DNA of 64,000 nt from contig JALEMI010000044.1 in assembly GCA_022768325.1 (NCBI GenBank), forward strand, positions 62,001-126,000. Reading direction: 5' to 3'. Position 1 is the stretch's first letter; every line of letters begins with the position of its first letter. Below, piece after piece: positions 26,944-36,600 of the stretch. The DNA is from Bacteroidales bacterium. Lineage in GTDB: Bacteria > Bacteroidota > Bacteroidia > Bacteroidales > Marinilabiliaceae. Both the position numbers and the translations under genes were made by a program. The notes beneath the pieces are model-generated. The model searched no databases. It saw only the letters and a list, made by a program, of their open reading frames with translations, and had not been told where the DNA came from.

Positions 26944-27651
26944 TCACTTTAGCTCATCGGCATAATAGCATATACGCCCACCTTCGCCGCCTATGGCAAC
27001 ATTGGCATCGTACCACGAGACGACCTGAAACTTAAAGAATCGAGTGCCATCGGCCGCACGGACGCAATAGGTGTGGAGGGAGAGAGTATACGACGGAGGC
27101 GGGGCGGCAAAGAGGATGGCCTCGGCAAGGACGGGGTTGGCGCTTGCGAGCGTCTCACGCGGTCCGACATTGGGGTCGAACCATGGGTTGGAATCGAAGT
27201 CCAAGCCATTGGCCAGCAGATACTTATTCCAATCGTTTTGAGACATTGTAATCATCACCGTCGAGTCGTTATCCGCCACGAAATCGAGTGTCTCGACGTG
27301 GCTCTTTGCGACCCACGTGTCGTAACCCGCATAGCCGAGGTCTACAGCCCCGCCTTGACCAATGCCGCTCGTGCCGCTATTTGTGCGGAGTTGATGGCCG
27401 CAGAACGCTATGTCCCAATCGAGGGCTATTTCGGCACTGTCGCGTTGGCAACCATCGGCGAAGTCGCGGTTTGGGGCTTCGGCGTTGTAGGTCTTGCCCG
27501 TGCGGAGGTTGATGTAGAGCCAGTCGTTTGTCACGCCCGTGGTGTAGCCCGTCACACGAGGGAGCGTATGACCAGTGAAGGGCTCCGCCTCATATTCTAC
27601 GCAAGACGCGAGGAGGAGCAGGGGACTGAGATACAATAAGATACGTGACAC
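26944..27651 (-). CDS. HmuY-like haem-binding lipoprotein
   Basis: The 235-residue protein has a lipoprotein signal (LLLLASC, lipid-modified Cys16). It continues as a HmuY-like domain: TNDWLYINLRTGK, ALDWDIAFCGHQLRTNSGTS, and a C-terminal RFFKFQVVSWYD. HmuY proteins capture haem at the cell surface and pass it to a TonB-dependent receptor. Its start codon overlaps the stop of the receptor gene, so they are coupled. In the Porphyromonas hmu locus the lipoprotein comes first; here the receptor does. Confidence 0.8.
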   Translation of the reverse strand: MSRILLYLSPLLLLASCVEYEAEPFTGHTLPRVTGYTTGVTNDWLYINLRTGKTYNAEAPNRDFADGCQRDSAEIALDWDIAFCGHQLRTNSGTSGIGQGGAVDLGYAGYDTWVAKSHVETLDFVADNDSTVMITMSQNDWNKYLLANGLDFDSNPWFDPNVGPRETLASANPVLAEAILFAAPPPSYTLSLHTYCVRAADGTRFFKFQVVSWYDANVAIGGEGGRICYYADELK

Positions 27652-30020
27652 TACTTTTGTGCTTTTCGGGTTTTGGCCATGCGGACAATCTCGTCGACAA
27701 GCAGCTCGACTTGGACATGGCCACGAGCTCCAGGTGTGGCCGGGACATTGAACATCGTCACGCCCGAGCCGAGCGTCTCCGGCACGTAGTCGAAGATGTT
27801 GTCAACGCCGACCGATAGTTTCCAAAAATTGAAAAAGGTCTGGCTCACCGAGAGGTTGCATATCGCATAAGAGGGGAGGTCCGTGCGGAAATATGCCTCA
27901 CGGCTCACGCCGTCGACCGTCAGACGGTCTTGGATGTCGAACCTCTTGCTCCCCATGAACGAGGCGGACAACGTGACCCCGAGCCCGTACTTCTCGCGAC
28001 GAAGTCGGTAGTCGAGGCTCGCTGTGGCCGCATGAGGCGACGTGGAGCTGACCTGTACTCCGTCGAGCTTGGAGATGTTGACAAACGAGTATGTCGCACT
28101 GAGCGTCAATGGGCTGACAATATGCCACTTGGCTATGGACTCGACCCCAAGGAGCTTCTGCTCCGAGAGGTTCATGTACTCGAAATTGTATTGCATATCG
28201 TAGACGCGCCAGACGCCCTCAATCTTGTCGCTAAATATGTTGGCGTAGGCGTTGACGGAGAAGAAGAGCCGGTCGTTGGAGAACTCCGCGCCGAGGCTGA
28301 AATAGTTATTCTTCTCGGGCCGCATATACTCGTTTCCCTTGATGACGAACATGGCCATGTGGTCCCAATTGAAGAAAAGCTCCTTGATTGACGGGGCGCG
28401 ATAGCCCATTGAATAATTGGCTCTAATGGCCCACACCTCGGAGGGCGACCACTTGGCGGCAACTTTAGGCATGGCCATGAATCCAAACGCCTTGCTGAAA
28501 TTAGTCCGCACGCCGAGCGACAATGTCCATTGCGGCGATATTGCCCATTCGTCTTGCAAGAAACACTCCGTCTCACTCAGCGAGCGGGTCGACATCCGGC
28601 GCGAGGCGTCGCCATTGAAACGGTCGGATGTGAGGTCGTCAGACGTATACTCAACGCCGAGGATGAGGGCATGGCCATCGAAGAAATCTGACGAGATGGT
28701 AAGACGGGGCTGGATAATTTGGCTGTCATAGACCTTTTGGCGCATATCGATGCGCTCATGTCGCTTAAAACGCTCGTAGAAGTCTCCGTGAAAGCTGGCC
28801 GCAATGCGGAACCAATCCCGACACTCATACCGCGCCCTTGCGCCGATGGTGTAGACCTGCGACTGGCTGAACGTCATGTCCTGGATTAGGTCGTAGGCGT
28901 TCATCTTGAACAACACGCCATAGACCTCGGCACTGAATCCGCCGACGTCGTCAAGGTAAAAGCGTTGCTGGGCGGAGACGTACTCCGTGCCCTCAATTCC
29001 CGTTGGCGGACGGGCGGATTCGCTCACCACCGTCATGTCGGAGTCGAGCCACGGGTTGGCCTCAGCGGTGTAGACTTTCTTGTCGCCCTTGGCTTGGTAC
29101 ATATAGAAAGCGTCGGACGAACTATACAGAACGTCGGTCTGCGACGTCACTTTCTTTCCAATCTTCGCGCCTGCCGAGAACCACGTCTGGAGATTGGGGC
29201 GGTCGGCATTTCGCTCGAACATATAATTGAAGTCGGAGGGCGACGCATCGGGGAAGTTGCGCTCGTTGGGTGCGGACCATCGTGCGCCGACCTGAATGTC
29301 GAGAGGGCGCGTGGCTTTTTTTGAAATGAGGTTGACAACGGCCGCCGAGGCACGGCTTCCGTAGAGCGTCGAACTCGCCCCTTTCACCACCTCGACGCGG
29401 TCAATGGCGTGAATGTTAAATCGTTCGTAGTCAATGTTTCCCGCCATCTCGCCAGACATTCGCTCGCCGTCCATGAGGAAGAGCACGTGGCGGGCATCGA
29501 GCCCTTGCATCGAGATCTCGTTTCCGAAGCCGACCTTTTGGATGTTGAGACCTGGTGTCTCCTGTTGCAATGCCTGTTGGAGGGACGCGTAGCCGGCCTC
29601 TACAAGCTGCTTTCCGCCTATGACCTGCGTACTGACGGGACTCAACTTCAGGGGGCGCGCGGCGCGGCTGCCTGTCACGACTACGTCGGAGATGTTCTGG
29701 ACTTCGGGCATCATCTCTACGGCGACCTCTTTAGCCCGTGTGGAAGCCTTGCCCTCCGCGGGGACGAAGCCTATTGACGTGATGCTATACGTGACGGAGT
29801 CGGCTCTCTCGGTTATTGCGAGAGTTGCCCTGCCGTCGACGTCGGTCACGGCGAGATTCTTTTTGAAAGAAGGGGCTGTTGTGTATACGACGTTAGCGGC
29901 AATTATGGGCTGTCCTGTTCCGTGCTCAGTCACGGTGAGCGTCAGCTGCCTTTGTGAGAAAGCCACGACGGACGCGGACATCATGAGGGCGGCAGCAAAA
30001 AGCCTTATGGGGGGCATCAT
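27651..30020 (-). CDS. TonB-dependent outer-membrane receptor, probably haem
   Basis: The 789-residue protein has a signal peptide (ends about residue 22, SVVAFSQ), a carboxypeptidase-like regulatory domain (about 23-100), a plug domain (IGGKQLVEAGYASLQQ, VEVVKGASSTLYGSRA) and a 22-strand type barrel ending in an aromatic-rich C-terminal region. Outer-membrane import using TonB energy is the family role. Haem as substrate is inferred from the coupled HmuY-like gene. Confidence 0.88.
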   Translation of the reverse strand: MMPPIRLFAAALMMSASVVAFSQRQLTLTVTEHGTGQPIIAANVVYTTAPSFKKNLAVTDVDGRATLAITERADSVTYSITSIGFVPAEGKASTRAKEVAVEMMPEVQNISDVVVTGSRAARPLKLSPVSTQVIGGKQLVEAGYASLQQALQQETPGLNIQKVGFGNEISMQGLDARHVLFLMDGERMSGEMAGNIDYERFNIHAIDRVEVVKGASSTLYGSRASAAVVNLISKKATRPLDIQVGARWSAPNERNFPDASPSDFNYMFERNADRPNLQTWFSAGAKIGKKVTSQTDVLYSSSDAFYMYQAKGDKKVYTAEANPWLDSDMTVVSESARPPTGIEGTEYVSAQQRFYLDDVGGFSAEVYGVLFKMNAYDLIQDMTFSQSQVYTIGARARYECRDWFRIAASFHGDFYERFKRHERIDMRQKVYDSQIIQPRLTISSDFFDGHALILGVEYTSDDLTSDRFNGDASRRMSTRSLSETECFLQDEWAISPQWTLSLGVRTNFSKAFGFMAMPKVAAKWSPSEVWAIRANYSMGYRAPSIKELFFNWDHMAMFVIKGNEYMRPEKNNYFSLGAEFSNDRLFFSVNAYANIFSDKIEGVWRVYDMQYNFEYMNLSEQKLLGVESIAKWHIVSPLTLSATYSFVNISKLDGVQVSSTSPHAATASLDYRLRREKYGLGVTLSASFMGSKRFDIQDRLTVDGVSREAYFRTDLPSYAICNLSVSQTFFNFWKLSVGVDNIFDYVPETLGSGVTMFNVPATPGARGHVQVELLVDEIVRMAKTRKAQK

Positions 30021-30043
30021 CTGAGTTGTGTCGTATTGCGACG

Positions 30044-30051
30044 CAAAGATA
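30044..30051 (-). promoter_or_regulatory. Possible -7 box of the haem-uptake pair
   Basis: TATCTTTG on the minus strand, about 24 bases before the receptor start. No clear -33 element and no obvious Fur box. Confidence 0.4.
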
Positions 30052-30222
30052 AGAAAAGAAAGGCGTGGGGCGTTCTGTGAGCCGCCTTATTGCGGGAGGC
30101 ATGACGAGAAAGATGCCAAGTGTTGCTTTTTTCTGAGAAATTACAGGGACAAAAATATCGTCGATTTCGCTTAAAATAGCGACTTTTGTACCTGTTGACA
30201 AGAACCACTGGTCCGAAGCATC

Positions 30223-31989
30223 ATGAAGGGATACACTAAAAGACGAATTGGCACCATCGTCCTGGCGCCAAGCGTGACGTTTGTAATCATCGTCAGCATT
30301 GCAGCTATTATTGCTTTTCTCAAATTGTCCGCCGACCTCAACGACGTGGTTGACGAGCACATACACAGCATGATAGACGCGTCGCAAGAACTTTCAACTC
30401 AGAAGGTTACTTCCGCGGAAAAAGCATGCGCAAGCTTCAATAGCGACTACACAACAATCTACGATGCCGTCAGAGATGGCGACAAGCAGACGCTTGTGTC
30501 CGAGCTGGACTGGACCAAAGAGGCAGCCTCAGCTGAAGGCTACATCTTCACCGACATGAACGGGGCAACCCTCGCCAGCTCGTTCCCCGAATCGGCCACA
30601 GCCGAGATGAGCGAAGCCATCAAGTACGTCATTGCAAACGGTCCGTTCAGCGCCAGCGCTTTCGTCGACTCCAAACTCATTCAGTATTCCACAACCGTCG
30701 TGAAGAACAACGAGAGCGAGGAGGTCGGCGTCGTAATCCTCGTCAGCGACATCATCCAGCTCGGCACCAACTCCTCGAAGCACATGGGAATGGACCAGCT
30801 GGTTTTCACGACAGACGGGTGCGCCATGGCCAGCATGACAAACAAGTTCAGCGAGTTGACACTCGACCCGCAAATCGGCAACACCTGCTTCGGCAAGAAA
30901 GAGATGTGGGTGGGCGAGACGTCAATCCTCGACAACGATTGCCTCGCGGCCGCATTCCCTATCGTAGATTTCAAAGGCAATGCCATTGGCGCACATATTT
31001 TTGTGAGCAACACCGCGCGCATCGATTCCATTTTGTCTAACCTGCGGGTCGGGTTGCCTCTGCTTCTTGTTGTCTTCTTCGCCGTCATATCATATATGTT
31101 GTGGAACATCCGCAGAAGGATGATAAAGCCCGTCAATGTCCTCATCGACGAGCTCAACCACATTGCCGATGGCGACCTCACCCGCAGCCTCCAAGTGGGC
31201 GACGCTTGTCACGAGATTGGCCTCATCGCGCAAAGCATCCACAGGGCCGAAGACAAGATTCGCGACCTTTTTGAACCGATACGCCACGCGGCCGACAACC
31301 TTGTCAACGCCGCCACCCAAATGAACAAAGCGGCCGACAATTTGTCCAACGCCGCCAACCGCCAAGCCGCGTCGCTTGAAGAGATTTCAAGCTCAATGGA
31401 AGAGATGGGTGCCAACATCCAGCAGAACACCGACAATTCGATTCAGACCAGCAAGCTGACCGAAGAGATGGCCAACGCCACAACCCGCCTCGGCGTTGTG
31501 AGCAAAGCCTGCAACGACGCCATCATGACCATTGCCGACAGCATCGAGGACATCAACGACCTCGTCTCGCAAACCAACATCCTCGCCCTCAACGCCTCCG
31601 TCGAGGCCGCACGCGCCGGAGAGCAAGGTCAAGGCTTCGGCGTTGTGGCCAAAGAGGTCGGACGACTGGCCGAGCAAACCCACGACACGGCCGACAACAT
31701 TAACGCCACAGCCGAATCGAGCATAGCCGGCGCCGAAGAGGCTTTCAATTACGTCAACGAGCTCACGCCACGTATCGAGAAGATCAACGTCCTCGTCAAA
31801 GGCATCACCACCGCCAGCATCGAGCAGAATACGGGCGTCCAACAGGTCAATACCGCAATCATGGACCTCAACCGCATGACGCAACAGAACGCAGCCGGCG
31901 CAGAGGAGATTGCGGCCAGCACAGCTCAGCTGCAAGACATGGCCCGAAGCCTGAGCGAGGCCCTCGGATCTTTCAAAACAGAAGAGTAG
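30223..31989 (+). CDS. Methyl-accepting chemotaxis protein with Cache-like periplasmic domain
   Basis: The 588-residue receptor has membrane helices at about 11-35 and 268-288 and a periplasmic domain of about 230 residues with Cache-like features (GYIFTDMNGATLASSFPE, FPIVDFKGNAIGAHIFVS). HAMP follows, then the MCP signalling domain with tip [21 protein letters not shown]. It ends in LGSFKTEE with no docking pentapeptide, unlike the MCP at 23450. It is transcribed away from the che operon and is followed by a strong terminator, so it is its own unit. The ligand is unknown. Confidence 0.92.
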   Translation: MKGYTKRRIGTIVLAPSVTFVIIVSIAAIIAFLKLSADLNDVVDEHIHSMIDASQELSTQKVTSAEKACASFNSDYTTIYDAVRDGDKQTLVSELDWTKEAASAEGYIFTDMNGATLASSFPESATAEMSEAIKYVIANGPFSASAFVDSKLIQYSTTVVKNNESEEVGVVILVSDIIQLGTNSSKHMGMDQLVFTTDGCAMASMTNKFSELTLDPQIGNTCFGKKEMWVGETSILDNDCLAAAFPIVDFKGNAIGAHIFVSNTARIDSILSNLRVGLPLLLVVFFAVISYMLWNIRRRMIKPVNVLIDELNHIADGDLTRSLQVGDACHEIGLIAQSIHRAEDKIRDLFEPIRHAADNLVNAATQMNKAADNLSNAANRQAASLEEISSSMEEMGANIQQNTDNSIQTSKLTEEMANATTRLGVVSKACNDAIMTIADSIEDINDLVSQTNILALNASVEAARAGEQGQGFGVVAKEVGRLAEQTHDTADNINATAESSIAGAEEAFNYVNELTPRIEKINVLVKGITTASIEQNTGVQQVNTAIMDLNRMTQQNAAGAEEIAASTAQLQDMARSLSEALGSFKTEE

Positions 31990-32031
31990 GGGTGAGAACA
32001 CGCCCCCCCTTTTCCATACCTCACGCGCATT

Positions 32032-32071
32032 AGCCGCCAGACTGACAAATCAGCCTGGCGGCTCTCTTTTT
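32032..32071 (+). terminator. Rho-independent terminator after the MCP
   Basis: A perfect 9-bp stem (32032-32040 with 32055-32063) followed by CTCTTTTT. Confidence 0.9.
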
Positions 32072-32091
32072 CGCCACTTCTGCCAAAATAG

Positions 32092-32150
32092 TTTCGTCAC
32101 TTCGTCACACGAAAACGGGGTTTCGTCACAGATTTTGACCCTTTCGTCAA
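32092..32150 (+). promoter_or_regulatory. Phased TTTCGTCA direct repeats (candidate operator)
   Basis: Copies of TTTCGTCA (or TTCGTCAC) start at 32092, 32100/32101, 32121 and 32142. The last three are spaced 21 bases apart, about two helical turns. The last copy continues CAAAAACCG and resembles the elements at 49720-49735 and 49853-49868. They lie 40-100 bases before the -7 box at 32190, a plausible activator array. Confidence 0.5.
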
Positions 32151-32167
32151 AAACCGCTCTCCGGATG

Positions 32168-32197
32168 ATTGAAATAACAACTACACAGCTACCTTTG
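32168..32197 (+). promoter_or_regulatory. Promoter of the structured RNA candidate
   Basis: TACCTTTG (32190-32197) with an ATTG element at 32168-32171, 18 bases upstream, fits the Bacteroidetes consensus. Start would be near 32204. Confidence 0.6.
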
Positions 32198-32203
32198 AAA
32201 GTG

Positions 32204-32468
32204 CAAATGAGGACATAATCAGCTAATTCCACTCAACATATATGCAGGGGCGATGGTTGCCCAACACCTGATTTAGGTAAACCACACGCATCACGGATGC
32301 TCAATAAAAGTGCCGCCCCTCACCACAATTGAGGACCACACAGTCTGACACCTAAACACGTGAAAAACACCTTAGGAGTCAAACACTCAGCTATCTCCGC
32401 CCAAATTTCCAAACTGAAAATTCACTACGCCGGCCCTTGGTAAACAAGGGTCGGCGTATCGCCTTTTT
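32204..32468 (+). ncRNA. Candidate structured non-coding RNA, about 265 nt
   Basis: This gene-free stretch lies between its own promoter and its own terminator. It can fold into a three-way junction. A closing stem of 7 bp pairs AGGGGCG (32246-32252) with CGCCCCT (32314-32320). Inside are TGGTT/AACCA (32254-32258 with 32280-32284) leading to ACCT/AGGT, and GCATC/GATGC (32288-32292 with 32296-32300). A second element pairs GACACCTAA (32347-32355) with TTAGGAGTC (32372-32380) around a GTG-AAAAA-CAC core. It does not look like tmRNA, RNase P or SRP RNA to me. It might instead be a long leader of siaB, but a second promoter candidate lies after the terminator. No convincing open reading frame fills it. 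Confidence 0.5.
32426..32468 (+). terminator. Strong Rho-independent terminator ending the RNA candidate
   Basis: A 14-bp stem with one G-T pair (32426-32439 with 32445-32458), then a T tract at 32464-32468. Confidence 0.9.
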
Positions 32469-32564
32469 AACGCTTCGCAAAAGAAAAGAACACAACAATA
32501 AAACAAGAACGCCGGTTTTACGTAGAAGCGAACAGGGTGAAAACCTATATTAAAAATAATATCG

Positions 32565-32572
32565 TAACTTTA
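32565..32572 (+). promoter_or_regulatory. Possible promoter of the siaB-siaC-exporter operon
   Basis: TAACTTTA matches TAnnTTTG in seven of eight positions and lies 23 bases before siaB, downstream of the terminator. Confidence 0.4.
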
Positions 32573-32595
32573 CAGCTATTTAGAAAGGTATACCT

Positions 32596-33168
32596 ATGAC
32601 CAAAATCGGAGCAAATCAAGACTTTTTGGAGTTCGCGTACCAGCTATACCACACCATGCAGGCCAACGAAATCAACTTGGTCTACGAAGGTGTGGTGACC
32701 CAAGAGATCACCAAAACCTTCACCGCCCTCACGGAGAAGAACATGGCCAAGAACGAGGAAACCAGCCAAGTGCAGCGCAAGGTGTTCAACGTCATGGTCG
32801 AGTGTCTCCAAAACATCAGCAAGCATGCCGATACCATGGGCGACGAAGAGGAAGAGGAGCGCAGAGGCATTGTCCTCGTAAGCCATGGCGACAAGTGCTA
32901 CAACGTCATCACGGGCAACGTCATCAAGGCCGAGCGCCGTCCCGGGCTGGAAGCCTCCCTCAATAAAATCAACAGCCTCGACAAGGAAGGCCTCTCCGCC
33001 CTCTACAAACAACAAATCCTTGGCGGAAAAATTTCTGAAAAAGGCGGTGCCGGCCTCGGATTCATCGACATCGCCAAGAAGAGCGGCAACAAGATTGACT
33101 TTCAGTTCAAAGAGCTGAACGACGATTTCTGCTTCTTCATCATCATCACGACTATTTCCCGCAGCTAA
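32596..33168 (+). CDS. siaB: SiaB-family protein kinase (DUF6272), copy 2
   Basis: The 190-residue protein closely resembles the kinase at 7596: QRKVFNVMVECLQNISKHAD (N-box) and KGGAGLGFIDIAKKSG. It lies 54 bases before siaC, its expected substrate, and starts the rightward operon with the ABC exporter. Two SiaB copies in one locus suggest two separately controlled kinase inputs on one SiaC. Confidence 0.88.
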   Translation: MTKIGANQDFLEFAYQLYHTMQANEINLVYEGVVTQEITKTFTALTEKNMAKNEETSQVQRKVFNVMVECLQNISKHADTMGDEEEEERRGIVLVSHGDKCYNVITGNVIKAERRPGLEASLNKINSLDKEGLSALYKQQILGGKISEKGGAGLGFIDIAKKSGNKIDFQFKELNDDFCFFIIITTISRS

Positions 33169-33222
33169 TACGCTGCATTTCAAGATAGTAAGACACTAAG
33201 GTTCAGACCAAATACAACACAA

Positions 33223-33588
33223 ATGGACGTACTAAACATCAAAGGAACCGACGACACCCCAACCGTCAAAATGGACAAGGACGCCAACGTCATCGAGTTC
33301 TCAGGTCGCTCTCTCCCCGAAAATGTCGCCGAGTTCTACAAGCCCGTAATGGACTGGATCGACGAATACGTCACAGACCCTAACGACCACATCGACGTCT
33401 GCTTCAAGCTCGAATACTTCAACACCGCATCCTCTAAAATGCTCCTCGACATCCTCCTCAAGTTCGAGGCCATCCCCGATGCCGTGACCATCAAGTGGTT
33501 CTCGCACGAGGACGAGGAGGACATCGAAGACGCCGGCAAGGAATACGAGGACATCGTCGAGGTCCCATTTGAATTCATCAAATACTAA
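33223..33588 (+). CDS. siaC: SiaC-family regulatory phosphoprotein (DUF1987)
   Basis: The 121-residue protein has the SiaC core FKLEYFNTASSKMLLDIL. Thr68 in this motif corresponds to the threonine phosphorylated by SiaB and dephosphorylated by SiaA in Pseudomonas aeruginosa. The C-terminus is acidic (HEDEEDIEDAGKEYEDIVE). The partner in Pseudomonas is the diguanylate cyclase SiaD; none is present here. The next gene, 59 bases on, is an ABC exporter, which is a candidate for what it controls. Confidence 0.9.
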   Translation: MDVLNIKGTDDTPTVKMDKDANVIEFSGRSLPENVAEFYKPVMDWIDEYVTDPNDHIDVCFKLEYFNTASSKMLLDILLKFEAIPDAVTIKWFSHEDEEDIEDAGKEYEDIVEVPFEFIKY

Positions 33589-33647
33589 GCACCACACAGC
33601 CCCCCCAGGCATCACACTTACGCACACACCTTTAGACCACACCAGAC

Positions 33648-36600
33648 ATGAGTGAGGAGATTCTTGAGCACCTGATGAACCTGTTCGGCATTCTCGCCAA
33701 ACAGGGAGGCGGAGCCTGCGACGTGGAGGTTAGCTTCCTCCGCAAGTTCCTTAGCGAACAAATTGCTTCCGCCAAGGTGGAGGAGTATCTCGAGAAATTC
33801 AAAGAGAAAGCCAGCGAGAGAGCCCAGTTCGACGAGACGGCAGGACGCATCGTAGTCGACATGAAGGACTCCATGAAGACGCTCAAAATCTGCCGAGCCG
33901 CCAACAAGGCTCTCACTAAAGAGCAGAAGGTCGTCGTTCTCGTCCGTCTTTTCGAGATGGAGAAGGTCTACGACACGGCTTTCGCCGGTCGTAAGGTCAA
34001 CGTAAAAGCCTGGAAAGGAAAAAGCCGCAAGGAAGCAGAAGAGCTCGACGTTGAGGAGAACTCCGAGACAATCATCAAGCTCCGCGAAGAGGTCGTCAAG
34101 ACCGCTGGCGAGACGTTCACACTCGCCAAAGACGAAATCGACAGCATCAAGCTCTTCTGCAATATCAAGTCCGCTGACGGCCCGCAGTCAAGCATCGACA
34201 GGACCGACTTCCTCATTGCCGACGCGCAGCCCGAAGGGACTTACACCAACGCTTGCCACATTGTCGACAACACTCTCGATGGTTGTCTCGCCATTCTCCG
34301 CATAGGCAGCGCAAACCTCTTCTTCCTAAAGTACGACGGACCGAAGGATGTCTCGATTAACGGTCTTACTGTTAATCCCGAGACCATCTACCCCCTCCCG
34401 AGCGGCAGCTTCGTCAAGACGCCCAAAGGCCTCCTCTATTACACCGACATCGCGGCCCGCCTCTCTAAGGAGACCAACGTTCAAAAGGTGTCGTTTGAGG
34501 TCAATCACGTCTGGTTCCGCTTCAAAACGGGCGGCATCGGATTGCGAGACATCAATATGTTCGAGGAGCAGGGTAAGCTGGTCGGCATCATGGGCGCGTC
34601 GGGTGCGGGCAAGACAACCCTCCTCAACGTACTCTGCGGAAATGAAGCCCCCTCCGAGGGCGAGGTCCTCATCAACGGGCTCAACCTCCACACGCAGAAG
34701 GAGCAACTGGAGGGCGTTATCGGTCTCATTCCGCAAGACGACCTCCTCATTGAGGAGCTGACGGTCTATCAAAACCTCTATTACAGCGCAAAGCTCTGCT
34801 TCAAAGGGCTTAGCGAACAAGAAATCGACGCTAAGGTCGAGAAGACGCTCAAAGACCTCGGTCTCTACGAGCGCAAAGACCTCCAAGTCGGCTCGCCGCT
34901 CAACAAAATGATTAGCGGCGGTCAGCGTAAGAGGCTTAACATCGCCCTTGAGCTTATCCGCGAGCCGGGCATCCTCTTCGTCGACGAGCCTACGTCTGGC
35001 CTCTCCAGCCGCGACTCGGAGAACGTCATGAACCTGCTCCGAGAGCTGGCCCTCAAAGGCAAGCTCGTCTTCGTCGTCATCCACCAACCATCGTCGGACA
35101 TCTACAAGATGTTCGACAAGATGTTCATCCTCGATACGGGTGGCTACCCCGTTTATTACGGCAACCCGACGGAGAGCATCATCCACTTCAAGACGGAAGA
35201 CAACCAGACCAATGCCGACGTGGGTCAATGCCCCACCTGCGGTAATGTCAACCCCGAGCTCGTCTTCAACATCCTCGACGCCAGCGAGAAAGACGAGTAC
35301 GGCAACACGACCAACCGACGCAAGAAGAGCGCGGAGGACTGGAATAAAATCTATCAGGAGAAGGTTCTCCCCAAAGTCCCAAGGGTCAAAACAGCAACAG
35401 AAAAGCCGCCCAAGAGTCTCGACATCCCGGGCTGGTTTAAGCAGTTCTGGATTTACACGCAACGCGATTTCTGGGCCAAGATTAGCAACACCCAATACAT
35501 CGCGCTCAACATCATCGAGGCTCCCGTCCTCGGTTTCGTCCTCGCGTATCTCATCCGCTACATTGTCGACCCCGACTCGGATGTCTACATCTTCCGCGAG
35601 AACGCCAATATCCCCATCTACATCTTCATGGGTACGGTCGTCGCCATCTTCTTCGGTCTCATTGTGAGTGCCGAGGAGATTTTCAAAGACGCCAAGATTC
35701 TGAAGAGGGAGAAGTTCCTCAACCTGAGCCGCTCGGCCTACCTCATGTCGAAGATTTGCATCCTCATGGGCCTCTCTGCCATTCAGATGCTCCTCTTCGT
35801 CCTCGTCGGAAACTGGGAAATCTCTTTCAGTGGCATGAACCCCGAGTTCTGGCTCATGCTCTTCTCCGTAGCCGTATCCAGCAACGTCCTCGGCCTTATC
35901 ATCTCCTCGACGTTCAACTCCATCGTCACCATTTACATCATGATTCCTCTTATCATGATTCCGCAGATGGTGCTCGGCGGCGCAATGTTCACGTTCGATA
36001 AGCTCAATAAGGACATCTCGTCTGTTGACAAGGTGCCACTCGTTGCCGAGGTAATCCCGGCGCGATACGCCTACGAGGGCCTCATTGTCTACCAATACAA
36101 GAACAACAAGTTCGAACGCACGTTCTTCGACGACGAGTTCGCCGAGCGTCAGGCCGACTTCAAGACCGTCTACTACCTCCCCAAGATTAAGGACGTGCTC
36201 GAAGACGTTCAGATTGCCCGCAAGAAGAACGAGACCGACAACAAGCAATATCTCATAGACCTCGCCCTCCTCCAAAACGAGCTCGGCAAAGAGGTTCGCC
36301 GCCAACCCGACGTGCCCTTCACTTGCCTCGAAAAACTCAATAAAGAGGATTTCAACGACGAGGTGTACGCCCAAACAGGCGAGTACATCAACGCGCTCAA
36401 CGATGTCTATCAGGCTCAGTTCATGAAAGCCAATAGCACCCGCGAACGCAAGATCAGCTACTATCTCGAAAATCAACGCGATACGTACAACGCCCTCAAA
36501 AACGAGTACTACAACGAGGCCGTGAGCGATGTCGTCACCAAGACTTTCGACAAGAACAAAATCCTCCGCGATGGCGATAGGCTCATCCAAATCAAGGACC

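Noticed and set aside
30016-30222. A shared divergent promoter controlling both haem uptake and the MCP
   Set aside because: A -7 box was found only on the minus strand; no TAnnTTTG with correct spacing was seen before the MCP, so no joint regulation is claimed.
32050-32232. A 60-codon minus-strand open frame in the gene-free region
   Set aside because: It runs through a terminator hairpin and the phased repeats and has no start context or homologue I recognise.
32204-32468. Reading the structured RNA candidate as tmRNA, RNase P RNA or SRP RNA
   Set aside because: None of the characteristic conserved segments of these RNAs is present; 6S RNA could not be excluded by eye, so it is left as unclassified.
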